Source: Solea solea (Eukaryota > Chordata > Actinopteri > Pleuronectiformes > Soleidae). Taken from it: DNA of 64,000 nt. Below the pieces are notes generated by a model. The model searched no databases. It saw nothing but the letters and a program-made list of their open reading frames with translations, and was not told the origin of the DNA. The translations under genes and the position numbers were made by a program. The stretch is taken from assembly GCF_958295425.1 (NCBI RefSeq), contig NC_081143.1:24927586-24991585 (forward strand). Reading direction: 5' to 3'. Shown one piece after another: positions 48,213-60,324 of the stretch (the first letter of the stretch is position 1; each line of letters opens with the position of its first letter).

Positions 48213-48303
48213 TATTCATCCATCCATTATCTACCGCTTTATCCTCCACCGGAGGGGTCCTGATCTCAGCTGAAGTAGGGCGATAGGCGGGGTACACCCT
48301 AGA
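48213..48303 (-). repeat. Inverted 3' fragment of the tRNA-type SINE-like repeat
   Basis: 'catccatccattatctaccgctttatcc' and 'tcagctgaagtagggcgataggcgggg' are the reverse complement of the family's 3' end. It runs directly into 'cagacctgggcattttacggcccgcgggcc' (48307-48336), a hAT-type end. Confidence 0.6.
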
Positions 48304-50936
48304 CCAGACCTGGGCATTTTACGGCCCGCGGGCCACATACGACACACATACGTATGTCAGTCATAAACACAGATGAACAAGTATTTATGCTGCGCGTGCA
48401 ATACAACTGTGTTGTATTTTGAAAAGCCTGACATATAGACGCACGTATCTGCGTCTGTCTGCACAGCGACAGATGCTAGCCAGCTACCCCTGGCCCCCTA
48501 AAATGATGGCAGAGCATATACAGTAAGTAACATGCTTTTGCCGAAGATTTTGTGTCTCCTTAAATGAACTCTCCCGTCTGTGACATTATTTTCTCCTCGT
48601 CTGCAAGGCTGTACCCCTCTTGACCACAGTGGGGCACTGTTGATCTGCTGGTTTCAGAAGGTGTGCTCCAGAGACACTGCACATTTTCATCATAGTTATG
48701 GTCATCAGCATCACGAGTGTGTGTGTGGGAGTGTGTGGTTGTAATAAGATAACTACACTTTCAAAGGTCTGGATACAAGCCCTGTTTTATGCTGAATGTA
48801 ACAGTATACTTGATTGATGCATTTTGCAGTTACAACAGGAGCGTGATCGTGTCAACCTGCATGACACTGCAGTAAATCTTCCCTTAGGCAGGAGGGAAGG
48901 AGCAGAAATTTTTTTTTTTCTTCTTCTTCTTTTTTCCAGAGTAAAACTGATCGATTCTGTCATCTCCGTTTAGGCCTGCAGGGCTTGAGGGGAGAGGCGG
49001 AGGCAGACAAGGAGAAAGAGAGGGCAAAGAGCAGGGAAAATCACTTGAGACGAGCGAGTGCACTGAGAGTGAAAATGTTCAGGATGACTGGAGTCACACA
49101 GGTGGCCAGACTCACACACACACACAGACACACACACACAGAAGGTCAATTATGAAGCTGTGGAGGAGGCAGAGACTGCTTGGAGTCCGTTGTCAAGAAG
49201 TTGGCCTGAGATGTTGGTGTGAGGACACAGAGTGTGCGTGTGTGTGTGTGGACGTCAGGGGTGTGTGTGTTTTTGTTGCTGCACGGACTTTAAATCTCTG
49301 TCTCCAAAATATGAAAGGGGTAGAGACACGTTTATAGGAGGTTGAGACAGGTGGGTGGATGAATCAAAAGGAAGAACTAGTGCAAGAGGTTAGGAAGGGA
49401 GGAGTGGGGGGTTAGCGATGCATCAGAGAGACGTTTGATGACAGCAATTTAAGAAAAAATAAATAAATAGCAGGACCTCTGGAGAATTAGGGTGCCAAAT
49501 GTGTTTTCCTGGATTACAGTAAGCCAGGCAAATAGATTATTTTGGCTCGGTGTTCAGATGTGAGTGCGTAAGAGATGAAGTTTGTGGGGATTTTTGATTT
49601 GTTTTTGGAAAAGATCACAGAGGACTAAAATCTAGGGGAAGCACTTTGAGACGTTTCTAAAGGTTGTATCCACACAGACTTATTTTGACTTCTGCTAAAT
49701 TTAAAACTGCAGTGGGTAACTTTTTGTGATTTTTGTTGATGGTTGAATTATTCTGCCCCTGTTTTTGTGAACAGAAATTATCAAACATTTGTCTCTGTCA
49801 AGCAATACTACCAGACCTGACTGAGGGAGCATTTTTATGTGTGGGTTTTCTCCAGTCAAACGGCTGAAAAACAAGGTAAACTAAATTATGATAACTCACT
49901 TGACAATAGTTTGAATGTAACATCCTTATGTTCATATTTAAAAGCTGTGCATTATAATTTTAAGCATGTAATCATTTATTTTGGTCATTTAGGAAGATTT
50001 ACTGTTCTGCTGCCTTTTTTTAATTGCCATCCTTTTATGATTTGAATTATATTAGACGATGCACACATGCTGCGAGTGATTTTTTTTCTCCCTTTACTTT
50101 TACTGTAAGGCAAAATCAGAGAACTGGGATTGGGAAAATAAAACTCCATCCATTAGAAATATAATAATTTTAGAGTGATGATACCTTTTTTTGAAGTGAG
50201 GTTCTACTTAAATGGAAGCACACATGTATGTAATATGAAGCCTAATACCCATAAACTTTTTATTTAATAGCCATATGTTCTTATAACCCACATTAAAAAA
50301 ACAGAAACAGATTTTGTAACTTAAATGCACTACGAACATCAGATAATGTGATGATTCTTATTTGCACATTAGAGCAAACTATGTGTGCAGATGGCTTCCA
50401 TTTATAGTCATCTACTGCAGTAGTTTTAAGACCCTCAACCAGAGAAGTAGCACCATCTTTTTAAAAATGTGTTTTCTTTGGGAACACTTACATTTGTATG
50501 TATTATAAAACAAACCATTTTATGTTCCATCAGAAGAAAATGAACATACATTCTTGCATTATTTTTTCATGAATTGTTAAACTTTTTATAGGCTTTGTTA
50601 TAATTTGACAAGATAGGAATGAAAATGTCGGTTAAAGGTCAACAGTGAGACAGACGCTTGTCATCCCGTCTCTTGTCTTTTTAAACGGTTTTGGAGACAA
50701 AACAGAGAAGGATGTAGAGGCTACAAAGTACTACTGAAGGAGTGGATAACATGTGGGAGAAACACCCATTAACACACACACACACATTGACCTCCACAGG
50801 ATCTTCAGTGTAAACTGTCTGACAAACAGGAACACGTGTACATGTGCCAAAATGTCTTTGTCACACATGCATAAGAATAAACTGTTATCAACATCACATA
50901 CCATCACTGTCATCAGAATAACATCCCCACAAATAT

Positions 50937-50942
50937 CACACA

Positions 50943-51024
<82 letters not shown>
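50937..51024. repeat. Long CA microsatellite (about 43 units)
   Basis: Nearly perfect CA dinucleotides for about 88 bases, with one CCCA interruption near the left end. It is the longest simple repeat in the window. Confidence 0.95.
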
Positions 51025-51026
<2 letters not shown>

Positions 51027-52034
51027 GATCAGTGGTCAGACATTTGTGGGTGTGTCAAGTGAAACACAGAATAGACCATTGTTAACTGGAAGTGACACAG
51101 AAAAGAAAGAAAGTTCCCCATATTTACATTTTTTTCATGAAGAAAGAAACTGAAATAACTTAAGATCATAACATCATTAACGTAATGGCTTTACCACCCG
51201 TCGGACGTGTATGCGCAGCTCTCCCCTCCCTCCCTAATACCCCTCCTCCCTACATCCATCATTCTTATCATGTTTCCATTTTTTGTTCATTCTTGTCTGT
51301 CTTCTTGTCTCGCGGTGCCATTTTTGTCTACCCCATTGTCTCCGTCCAATTCTCTTTCTCTGCTGGCTCTTTCCAAATCCCGTTATCTGTCCGCCACTTC
51401 CTCCTCGGTACTCGGGTCCTTCTGCTGCGCTGGCATCTGAAACAAAAGGAAAAATGAAAGCCTTTGTACTTGGGTGACTTTGTATTTGATGTCAGAGCGG
51501 AAGCTTTTTCATGAAGGTCCAAACTGTAATTAGGGTTTACCAATACAAAGAGCCGCTGCCCTTGATGGTCCTTGTGAGGATAAACTACTGAGAGACTCAC
51601 ACCTCCAGTGTTGTTTAGGGCAGTTGCATATCTGTGCTCCCCCCTGACCACCGAGTGTTTGATTTGGTTTGTGTGGTTTGCGTTACAGTGACACAGCTGA
51701 ATCCAGTTTCTTTTATCCTCATAAAAGAAACTGGTTTCAGCTGATGATGATGATGCTCTTTGGTGTGTAAATTGTCATGCACCATAATTACCTTGTAATA
51801 TGGCACTGTAATATAACAGTATATGTGATACAGCCACTCAATATCAGTGGGAAACAGGTGATGAAGGTAAACTATATATATTTGCACAGGATTTGTTTAT
51901 TTGCGTTGTAATGTTTTGCCTTGATTGGACCTTGACAGAGGTCCGAAAATTTGCTGTCAGAGCCCTGAGAATCAGGTCTGGGTCATACTTTTTGCATCTC
52001 ATGTCCACAGAGAGCCACTACGCGATGGATGGTC

Positions 52035-52300
52035 GCAGTTCCATCCATCCATCCATTTTCCTACCGCTTTATCCTTCACATCAGGGGCGCTTCGCCAATC
52101 TCAGCTGACATAGGGCGATAGTACACCCTGGACAGATCGCCAGTCCAACACAGGGTCACCTATAGATATGAACAACCATTCCCTCTCACACTCACTTTAC
52201 CTAATCCCCAAATCTGTATGTTTTTGGACTGTGGAACCGGGTCGTGAAAACCGGGTCGTGAACCCGGGTCTTCTTGCTGCAAAGGTAATGTTCTTTTAGT
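52035..52300 (-). mobile_element. tRNA-type SINE-like repeat, long inverted copy
   Basis: The 3' end (CCATCCATCCATCC, 'ctaccgctttatcc') is on the left and the head ('cgggtcttcttgctgcaaagg') on the right. Between are 'tcagctgacatagggcgata', 'acaccctggaca', 'tgaacaaccattc' and 'gtttttggactgtgg'. An 'accgggtcgtga' duplication (52237-52264) is private to this copy. Confidence 0.65.
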
Positions 52301-52703
52301 CTTTGGGCGATGGGTGGGTGGCTGTGTATTACTTGGGGATACCAGTTGGCTTTGCCTAATCTCAAGCAAGTGTTCTTAAATGTCTCTTTTAACAAAACCA
52401 AGTGCGCCACCAACTGGAGTGGAAAGTGTTACACAGGGAGCATGTGAAATCAGAGCATACAGTCCGTCCAGTCACAATACTCTCTCTGTCAGCCCTTGAC
52501 GCAGGTGAAACTAACAACCTAAAACTGCGTCAGGGGTGAACGACCTGTATTGTTTAACATAACGGATGTCTAGACAAGTATCCGGCCTACAGAGGCTAAA
52601 CACTGGAGTTTTGTTTTATCCACCACACAGTTGTCAGGACTGAAAAAGCCTCTTGGATGACAGGTGGAACGTCTGCAGCTTAACTAAAGTTAACACCCTA
52701 CAA

Positions 52704-53172
52704 TTCAAGATTCAAGATTTCTTTATTGTCATACCATCACACATTAGACATGAGGTCAGAACGAAAATCAGTCTCTCCAGAACCCGCTCGGCCCAGCAAT
52801 AAAGAAGAATTAGAATAAGAAAAGAATAACCAACAGTTTAACTTAACAAAATATAAATTAAAAAAGATTAAAACTTTAAACCTCTGGAGGTAAGGTGCTG
52901 TGCAAAAAAGAATTTGGTGCAAGGGTGGTGTACGGTACTGGGGGCATGTGCAAAGTACAGTCCGTGGGGGGTGGGGGCAGCAAGGCTATGGGGGCTAGAG
53001 AGAGTTCAGGAGTCTGACAGCTCCAGGGTAGAAGCAGTTCCTCAGTCTCGTAGTCCTGCTCTTGATGCTCCGTAGCCTCCTGCCTGAGGGGAGGGGGGTG
53101 AACAGTGTGTGTGCTGGGTGAGTGGGATCTCTCATGATGCAGGTGGCTCTTTTCCTGCATCTGGAGGTGAAG
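52704..53172 (-). mobile_element. LINE 3' part: C-terminal protein tail and 3' end
   Basis: On the minus strand the sequence reads CRKRATCIMRDPTHPAHTL, LPSGRRLRSIKSRTTRLRN and CFYPGAVRLLN, the C-terminal tail of a common fish LINE polyprotein, then an untranslated part that ends in 'caataaagaaatcttgaatcttgaa', a short repeated tail typical of these elements. It follows the endonuclease part (53176-54385) directly; the reverse transcriptase is absent. Confidence 0.55.
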
Positions 53173-53175
53173 ATG

Positions 53176-54220
53176 TCACCGGACCTCTTTGTTGAGCCAG
53201 GGTTTCTGGTTTGAGTACGTTGTCACTGTCCTGGTGGTTGTGACGTCCTCCACACACTTGCTGATGTAGCCCAGGACAGCTGACGTGTACTCCTCCAGGT
53301 CAATGTCCCCCTGACGATCAGCTGCTTCCCTGAAGACATGCCAGTCTTTGCACTCAAAGCAGTCCTGCAGTTCGGCGTCGGCATCGCTGGGCCACACCGT
53401 GATCGTCCTCTGTGCAGGTCTGTTGCGTCTACGCAGTGGCTGGTAAGCAGGGACCAGCATGATGGAGATGTGATCGGAAAGCCCGAGGGGGGGGGCGGGG
53501 CACGGCTCTGTATGCACGTCGAATGTTGGAGTATACACGGTCTAATGTGTTGTCTCCCCGTGTTGGAATGGTGACGTGCTGGTGGAATTTGGGCAGGATG
53601 TCTGTCATGTGTACGTGGTTAAAATCTCCAGCTACCACGTAAAAAGCCTCCGGGTGCTTGTTCTGTAGCGAGCTGATGTTGTTGTGCAGCTCTGCTAATG
53701 CATCGTTAGCTTTAGCATCTGGTGGGATGTAAACAACCATGACTAACACCGCCGTATACTCCCGAGGCAGATAGTGTGGCCGGCACTTAACAGTCATATG
53801 CTCTATTATCATAGGCGCAGAGTCCACCCCCGCGGGTCTTTCCCGCTAGCTGGTTGCGGTCGGCACGGAAGAGTAGCAAGCCGTCGATCTGGAAGGCTGA
53901 GTCCGGCATGTTGTTAGTAAGCCACGTTTCTGTGAAGCATAATACATCACAAATCCCCATCTCTCTGGAGACCCCCAGCCTCAGTCGGAGAAGGTCCATT
54001 TTATTGTCCAGTGAGCGGACATTAGCCAGGAACATGGGCGGGATCGGTGGTCCGTTGGCGTTAGCCTTTAGCCTAGCTAGAAGGCCTCCCTGCTTGCCCC
54101 GCTTCTGTTTCCGCTCATGCCGCTTCCTCTTGCCGTCTCCCCGCCGCAATCTGCTACGCCAGTCCGGTGTCCTCCCGAGCCGTAGCTTAGCTAGCTTAGC
54201 TCTGAGCTCGGGAGCTGAGG

Positions 54221-54257
<37 letters not shown>

Positions 54258-54420
54258 AATTGTAGCCAAACAGTTCCTAATCTCGATAAGTACTGTTCGG
54301 CTGTATATAATCCGTCGGTTCGCACACGCTCGTTTACACAAGCAAAATAATTACAGTCGGCTGTGAAACCAACTAATTTTGGCATAGTCTCTGGGAGCTA
54401 GAGAAGCCGCTGCACTCATG
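53176..54420 (-). pseudogene. LINE endonuclease region (APE-type), frameshifted and lacking reverse transcriptase
   Basis: Minus-strand translation starts MPKLVGFTADCNYF (ATG at 54385) and has a glutamine/threonine microsatellite. It then shows all main APE-type endonuclease motifs in order: LANVRSLDNK, CFTETWL, YIPPDA, AGDFN and LSDH, ending NQKPWLNKEVR. The reading frame slips near 53810 and again in a G-run at 53487-53498, so no protein can be made from this copy. Family knowledge: such endonucleases nick target DNA for target-primed reverse transcription. The polymerase domain expected after KPWLNKEV is missing, and the next bases belong to the C-terminal tail. I cannot name the clade with certainty. 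Confidence 0.75.
54219..54256. repeat. GTT/CAA trinucleotide run inside the LINE
   Basis: About 13 GTT units. On the element's strand this encodes poly-Gln, poly-Thr or poly-Asn depending on frame. Confidence 0.9.
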
Positions 54421-54469
54421 CGCGCCACCATGTTACAATGACCTGGACCATTAAGAACCTTCACAGACA

Positions 54470-56390
54470 GAACACAAAACTTTTATTCTGATAGTACTTT
54501 TTTTACTTCCCTTTTTGTAATTTTAACTATAAATTGTAAAAAGAGCTCAGGCTGAGACAGTTGGATATAAGTGTGTCAGATATACTTCACTTTTACTTTT
54601 CAATTGAAATGCCAAACTTGTTTTTTATATTAAATATTAGGCCTCAACTTGTATGTCTGTGTCTAAGTGTCTCCCTTCCCTTCTTCCATGTGTCATACAA
54701 TGGAAAAAAATAAATAAATTAACTTGTTGTTTAAAATGAATATTGAACTGCACATGGTCTGATAAATCATATGAACATCATTGAACTGAATTGTAACATA
54801 ATAAAAAGTACTGTTACTGAATTAAATTGATGCCCATGTTTAACAGTATATATAAAATTGTCCTCGGGGAGAGATGCACACACCAAAATGTTACGCATTA
54901 CCGATAAATATGACCACACTTCCAGTTTCAATTGCACAATATAATGGATGTCTTCATTAATAATATATACCGGTCAAACAAAAAGTGTTATTACTGTTAA
55001 TGACGTTGTTGGTGGAGCAGATTTTCTTCTTGGTGTGACAGCATTACAACACATTACCAGGGAATCTGTTATCATATAATCTGAGCTTGCCATTATTGCC
55101 ACCGTGTTGTGTGTAGTTTTCTTTTTCTGCATTTGTGCCCCCTGAATCAGAAGAGCGTGGACACTGCTATAAGTCATCTGCATTCATCACATAACTGCAC
55201 CGAACCATGACGGTACTGGAAAAATACACGCACCTTTAAACTCCGTACTCAGCAGTGTGTTGTTTTGAGTTCAAAGAGCAAATCATCACAGTTTATTAAT
55301 CTTCTTTACAGTAAGATTTGGCAACTAGAAGAACTGCCTGTTGAACCCATTGACCTTTTAGCAAGATACGGTTAAACCATTCACTTATGCAAACGGTGTC
55401 ATCATCGGTATACGATATGGTCTGATCGGTAATCGCCCATGGGGGGTATTTATTTTCCCAATTTCAGTGCGTATCACGTTTCGGATTGATTTTTTTGGGG
55501 CATTGTGTAACGCAAGTCTTATTCACATCTCTGCTCTAAATGGCCTGAGAGTGATGAGAATTTGGCAGCGTTGTAATTTTTTTTTCCAAGAAATCTCATT
55601 GTGTGGAAGATTTTGGTGCGAAAGCGCCATCAATCATGAAATTTTTCCCTCTTTTCAAAACGCTGAGGTGTGCAAGTTATTGAAATCGCTTGTGATCAAC
55701 CAACCAATCAATCACCAGCTTTGTTAACTGCTGTGAGCTTTGGAAAGGGATCCTTGAGCACCTGATTTGACCTCTGATAAGGCTTATGCAGTTGCCAATG
55801 GGCTGTCAGCGCAATACAATATAAAGCTGCCAGTCAAGAAGGAGCCTCTCCTCTTACCTTTTATGTGTGTTGTGTATTTTGTATTTTCCTTCAAATATCA
55901 ACCCGCAGCCATGCCCGCACCACTTTGTCTTTTCCACTTAAAGAGGTAACAGATGCAGTTTAGCATGCTGGTGTGTGTGTGTGTGAGAGCATGTTTTTCC
56001 TGTATACAAGAGGAGAAGAAAGACACAGAAGAGGCTCTGCTATCACTTTTAAAACATCCTGAGGAGGGAAACGGATACACTTGTTCTTTAGTGGTGCCCT
56101 CAGTGTGTAAAGAGGACAGGTGTCAGCCAAAGTGCATTTATCCCCTATCGACAACATTTCATTTTTTCCTTTCTTCGTTTCAGCTTTTTTCAAGAATCGA
56201 TTCTTAAGAAGTTGATCTTCTTTAAAGCTGAGATCGACTGTGAGCCTCCATCCAAAAATGTTGGGATTAACCCCCTGGAGATGAGAGTCTTTAAGTAGCA
56301 ATCAAGTCTATGGAGCTCAGATAGCTGATGTCACACAACTAAGGCAACGCCCTCTGGCAGGGTAGTTCACTGTTTACCTTTATATATGTA
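54470..56390. other. AT-rich stretch without a supported gene
   Basis: Only a short TG run (55970-55986) and no recognisable repeat family. Several 60-110 codon open frames occur but none resembles a known protein or has splice signals that join into a longer one. Confidence 0.55.
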
Positions 56391-56400
56391 TATACTAGAC

Positions 56401-57098
56401 CAGTGCTTCTCAAAGCAGCAAGAAAATGGCACTTCTTAAGTTTTCTTGAAACAAGAAAAATTATCTTAAGTATCTTCAGCCTTAATAAGTAAATAAATCC
56501 AAAAAATCGTGGTATTAGATAAATACACTGAATTCAAGTCAATTACACACAGTAGTTGAATTTTTTGCAGTGTGACAGTTTTCAAATACCCCCTAACCAG
56601 CGCAAAGCACTTTTGGTTGGGGGAAAAGCGTCTTGCCCAAGGACACATCGGCATGTAGACTAGCATAGCCGTCTTTTCAGATCCAAATAAAGATTTGTTC
56701 TTAAAATGAAATCATGAACATGCTCACAAAAAATGCTCAAATTCTCAACTTAATTTTTAATAGAGATTGGCTAACAAAAAAAGAGACAAAAAAAAACACA
56801 ATGCCTCGTCAATGTATTCTTTGGAATTCTTCAGAAGGAATTCTGACCTCTAGTTTCACCTTCTTCCCCTGTTTCTCTGCTTCAGCTGCATTGCTGCTGC
56901 AACGCTTCAATCACGACTCCATTGTTGACTTCACGTCAAGTTGGATCAAATCATCCTGGTATGGTATTATTAATTAAATAATAATTTTTAGGGGTTTTGC
57001 TTGGATGCTTAATTTAATTTGTTGTTGTTATAAATACCCCCTCGAGTAAGTCCAATTACCCTCAGAGGTACGAGCCTACCCCCATTTGAGAAACAGTG
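56401..57098. mobile_element. hAT non-autonomous element with perfect 8-bp target duplication
   Basis: CAGTGCTTCTCAAA starts the element and TTTGAGAAACAGTG ends it, inverted repeats of the classic hAT type. TACTAGAC flanks both ends (56393-56400 and 57099-57106), a perfect 8-bp target duplication. The element is 698 bp and has no intact transposase; an 87-codon frame at 56714-56977 is not recognisable. The perfect duplication suggests a fairly recent insertion. Confidence 0.85.
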
Positions 57099-57339
57099 TA
57101 CTAGACGACACATAAATTAGACAATATGTCAGGTGACTTCTTCGCAGGCTATTTCATCATAAAAGTGAAGATGGTGGATAGATGTTGTGCCAAAACAGTC
57201 AGAGACAGGCTAACAGGAGATTATTTCACCAGATCCCCACAGATCCAGAAGATGGGAGCAGAAGATGGGAAACCATCTTGGTAAACAATGGCACAGCAAC
57301 GTTAAAACTGCACTTATTTACATTACACTGACCATTGCT

Positions 57340-57700
57340 AATGTCAACACTACACTAACTTACCTTTCCAGTGCAACAATATCTTTAACCGTTTGACTCC
57401 AGAGTGTTTGAATGTTTGTCACAAAGCCAGATTGCGTCCATTTGTTTCCCCTCCAGGCTCTTGAAGACTTTCAGTGACTCTCTGGAGTAAGATGAAGGAA
57501 AGTTAATCAGGAATTGGAAGATGTCAGGATACTGCAGGTCTGGAATAATGTCCTCGGTGTCTCTTTCCAACCTCATAAAAAGCAGGCCGGAGGCGTTTAG
57601 ATATATTCAGTCTGTCAAGTTTTGCATTATATTGATCGATCTCCTTGGATTTAAAGTGCGCAGTGAACTCTTGACAGTTTGTATCGGGCATCGGCTCCAC
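57340..57700 (-). pseudogene. Transposon-derived ORF fragment, possibly ISL2EU-like
   Basis: Minus-strand translation reads PDLQYPDIFQFLINFPSSYS and ESLKVFKSLEG, then, after a frame slip, SGFVTNIQTLWSQTVKDIV, ending at a donor-like GTAAG (about 57361-57365, minus). The 'YPDIYNYLIN..YS..LKAYKSLEG' order resembles the protein of fish ISL2EU-type DNA transposons as I remember it. A frameshift and no further domains suggest a dead piece. Assignment is tentative. Confidence 0.35.
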
Positions 57701-58607
57701 GTTCAATTTCCCCCCTTTACATAGAATATACAGGAAGATAATAATAATGTTTAAAAGGCAGGTTTGATGGGGTTCTTGTTTTTTAAGCATCAGTTTAACT
57801 GTTTGTTTTATTATTGTGTCACTGAAATTGTATTGGAGACTGCAAAAAGGTGTAAATAATACTTTCTTCTCTAGTATCTAGTATTTAAAATGGCTCTCAA
57901 CCTTTATTTACGGCCTGAACACTCACACAGTGGTGCGAGGACCTATTGAAATTCTAATTTACACTTGGTTTTGCAAAGTTTGATCTGTCAACTGCTGACA
58001 ATGTTTAAAGGCTATATAGGGATTTGGTGAAATGTCATTACAACAACACGAGTGAATAAGACGGGATGAGACAGGAAAATGGCGAGGTCACTTGCGAATG
58101 AGTCTGACGTGGTACTGTGATTCAAGCCGACTCTTCACAGGAGTAGCCAGACAAAAAGTGGCGAGGCTGGCAGATGTTGCTTTTCGGAAGAGACGCTCGA
58201 TCAATCCTTTCTCCCTCGCGAGCACATGGAGTTCTCAGATCACAAAGCTGGATTAAAGGGTTACATGTAATTATAAATTAGGCGTATCACTTCCACCTGA
58301 AAAGACAATGCCTCCAATGTACTTAAATGTCAAGCGTGAGTCACAGTTTGTTTATTTAGTGTTTGCCCTTTGTGCGGACTTGTCTTGTAACACCAGTGAT
58401 TACATTACACCCCTTTGTAATCCTTGGAAGATTACAACTGTAAAAATAACATATACATTTAACATTTAAACATTTAAGCATTTTTAGCAGATGCTTTTAT
58501 CCAAAGTGACATAGAAGTAGCCTTGGAAAGAACTCCACTTGATGGAAATAGTGGACTGATAAAAGGTGAGAGTGCAGAGGTGGATACAAGTGCAGATGGG
58601 GATCGTG

Positions 58608-58630
58608 CATATATATATATATATATACAT
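58608..58630. repeat. TA dinucleotide run
   Basis: A short AT-repeat within AT-rich non-coding sequence. Confidence 0.85.
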
Positions 58631-59523
58631 ATGTACTTAAAAATAGTAAATTATTGGCACTCTTACAAAAATACAAACTAATTCAGAAATACAGAATTTA
58701 TAAATATTATTTTCCACATTTATTTTGTTTTGTGAATTTGTTAATTTATACATTACTGTGTTAAGGGCCTGACATGGACCCTTATTTGTGTGGGGGTGTA
58801 CTTTTATTGATGTTCAAATTCAAGTATATTATTTACATGGTTAAAATAGTAACTTTGGTCCACGTCACTGCATCTTTTGTTCTTACACATTCTGCGAAAA
58901 AAATGCAAAGATTAATTGCGTTGTTATTTTATGAATCAATACAATTGTACACTAAAAATGTCAATCATTGTCTTATATTTATTTGACTATCAATTGTCAT
59001 ACCTCGTCTTGTCTTTATAGTCTTCCATTTAACATTTTTATCACAAAGCTGAGCTTGTGATGAGCGACAGTTGGCTTCTGTTGAATATTGTGTCAGTGTC
59101 AAACAGGGCTGATTCACCATGTTCGAGTTGATCTGTCTGTTTCAACCGCTTCCATGGTCAACAATGGGGCTTTTGTTTCCAACACCATCAGCCCATAGGA
59201 GCCGTATAAGCGGCTCAAGTGGCCAACAAAGGACTACAACATCTGTGCTAATGCATGAGATTAATTCTCACCGTACAGACAGCGTGCAGTGTCAACATAT
59301 CACATTCGAACAGTGATGCAAATCAGATGATCGAAATGTGCTTAAAAAAGTTGTGTGTGCAGCATGCTCAAACCTGACAGGAGGTGTGGTACAATGCACC
59401 AAGACAGTGGAGGAAAAACATTAGCAGGCATAACAAGTATAACTTGTAAAGAAAAGCAGAATCAATCCAACACTGACGACTGAAGGCCTTGATACTGAAT
59501 TATATATGCAACTGTTCCCCCTT

Positions 59524-59866
59524 TTAAGTCACATTCCACAACAACTGAATATGTTTAATAAAGATTAAAATTACGGTGAACAACAGGGGCAAACGCACTG
59601 CAACGACGCAATTAATTTTTCTTATATGATATGCCATGTTTGTAGTAGTCGAGCTGTGATTTGCAAATTTGCAAAGTTTGCATTCCACTTTTTTCCCGCC
59701 ATCTATTTTTGTGAAATGCTGCCACACTGCCGATGTCTTTGACATGGATGTTTGAGGACGACTGACTGTAGCCTAAAATGAAAAGGTCAAAGTAGATAGA
59801 GCAGAATTTTAGTCGAGCCAGAACGTATTGACTCATAAATAGTCGACTAGGACATTACAGCCCTAC
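59524..59866 (-). pseudogene. hAT element fragment with BED-type zinc finger
   Basis: Minus-strand ATG at 59745 opens MSKTSAVWQHFTKIDGGKK followed by VECKLCKFANHSSTTTNMAYHIRKIN. This is a BED finger: W..HF, C-x2-C, then the TTTN helix with one histidine; the last histidine of the normal H..H pair is lost. BED fingers bind DNA in hAT transposases. The frame ends soon after and no catalytic region follows. The right end 'agtcgactaggacattacagcccta' (to 59866) looks like a hAT terminus. Confidence 0.6.
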
Positions 59867-60273
59867 GGATATTATTACAATTTGACCTCATATCAACAGC
59901 TATTTGTGGTCTCTATTGACCGCATCAACCTGTGTCTCTGACTTTTTCACCACCTACCGTTTATGTCGGTGAACTCCCAATATTTGCTTTACCGCAGCTG
60001 ACAGCACGAGAAGGTTGAGCAGGTCGGTGAGTGACAGACAGGGCACAATGGGCCAATTATTATATGTGGTTTGAATGAAATGATGGGTTATGTTTATTGC
60101 ATCCAGCAGGCTTTTTTCAGTGTTTTTTTTAAGTGGATCGCTAATAACCCCACTTGCTTCATGTTTGGGTTATCACAGTTTATGTTGCCCCGACCTCTTT
60201 CACCCGACAAGAATCCTCAGCTCCTACCAGCAGTCACTGTACACTAAAGCCCGTGTTTGTGTTTTAACTGCAG

Positions 60274-60324
60274 GGTTGAGGAAGAGCACGCTCGCTGAGT
60301 TCAAAGTGTTTTCCCATGCGCTCA
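60274..60324 (+). other. Candidate isolated exon, unknown gene
   Basis: A 51-base stretch lies between a good acceptor (TTTTAACTGCAG) and a perfect donor (GTGAGT), with phase 1 at both ends. It encodes LRKSTLAEFKVFSHAL and is GC-richer than its surroundings. I do not recognise the peptide, and no partner exon was found nearby, so it may be chance. Confidence 0.25.

Larger units (their letters stand above)
44901..52030. other. Gene-free stretch downstream of ncf4
   Basis: No exon is supported. Apart from microsatellites (47750-47808, 50937-51024), the 'gtgtacctaataaagtggccggtgagtg' repeat end at 47282-47310 and an inverted SINE piece with a hAT-like end (48213-48330), I see only AT-rich unique-looking sequence. 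48900-49350 is slightly GC-richer but has no coding signal. Confidence 0.6.

Noticed and set aside
50731..51085. Val-Cys and Thr-His repeat frames
   Set aside because: They are translations of the long CA microsatellite.
54974..55183. Possible CRISPR-like or tandem direct repeats in AT-rich regions
   Set aside because: No regularly spaced repeats with unique spacers exist; the organism is a vertebrate, so a CRISPR array is not expected.
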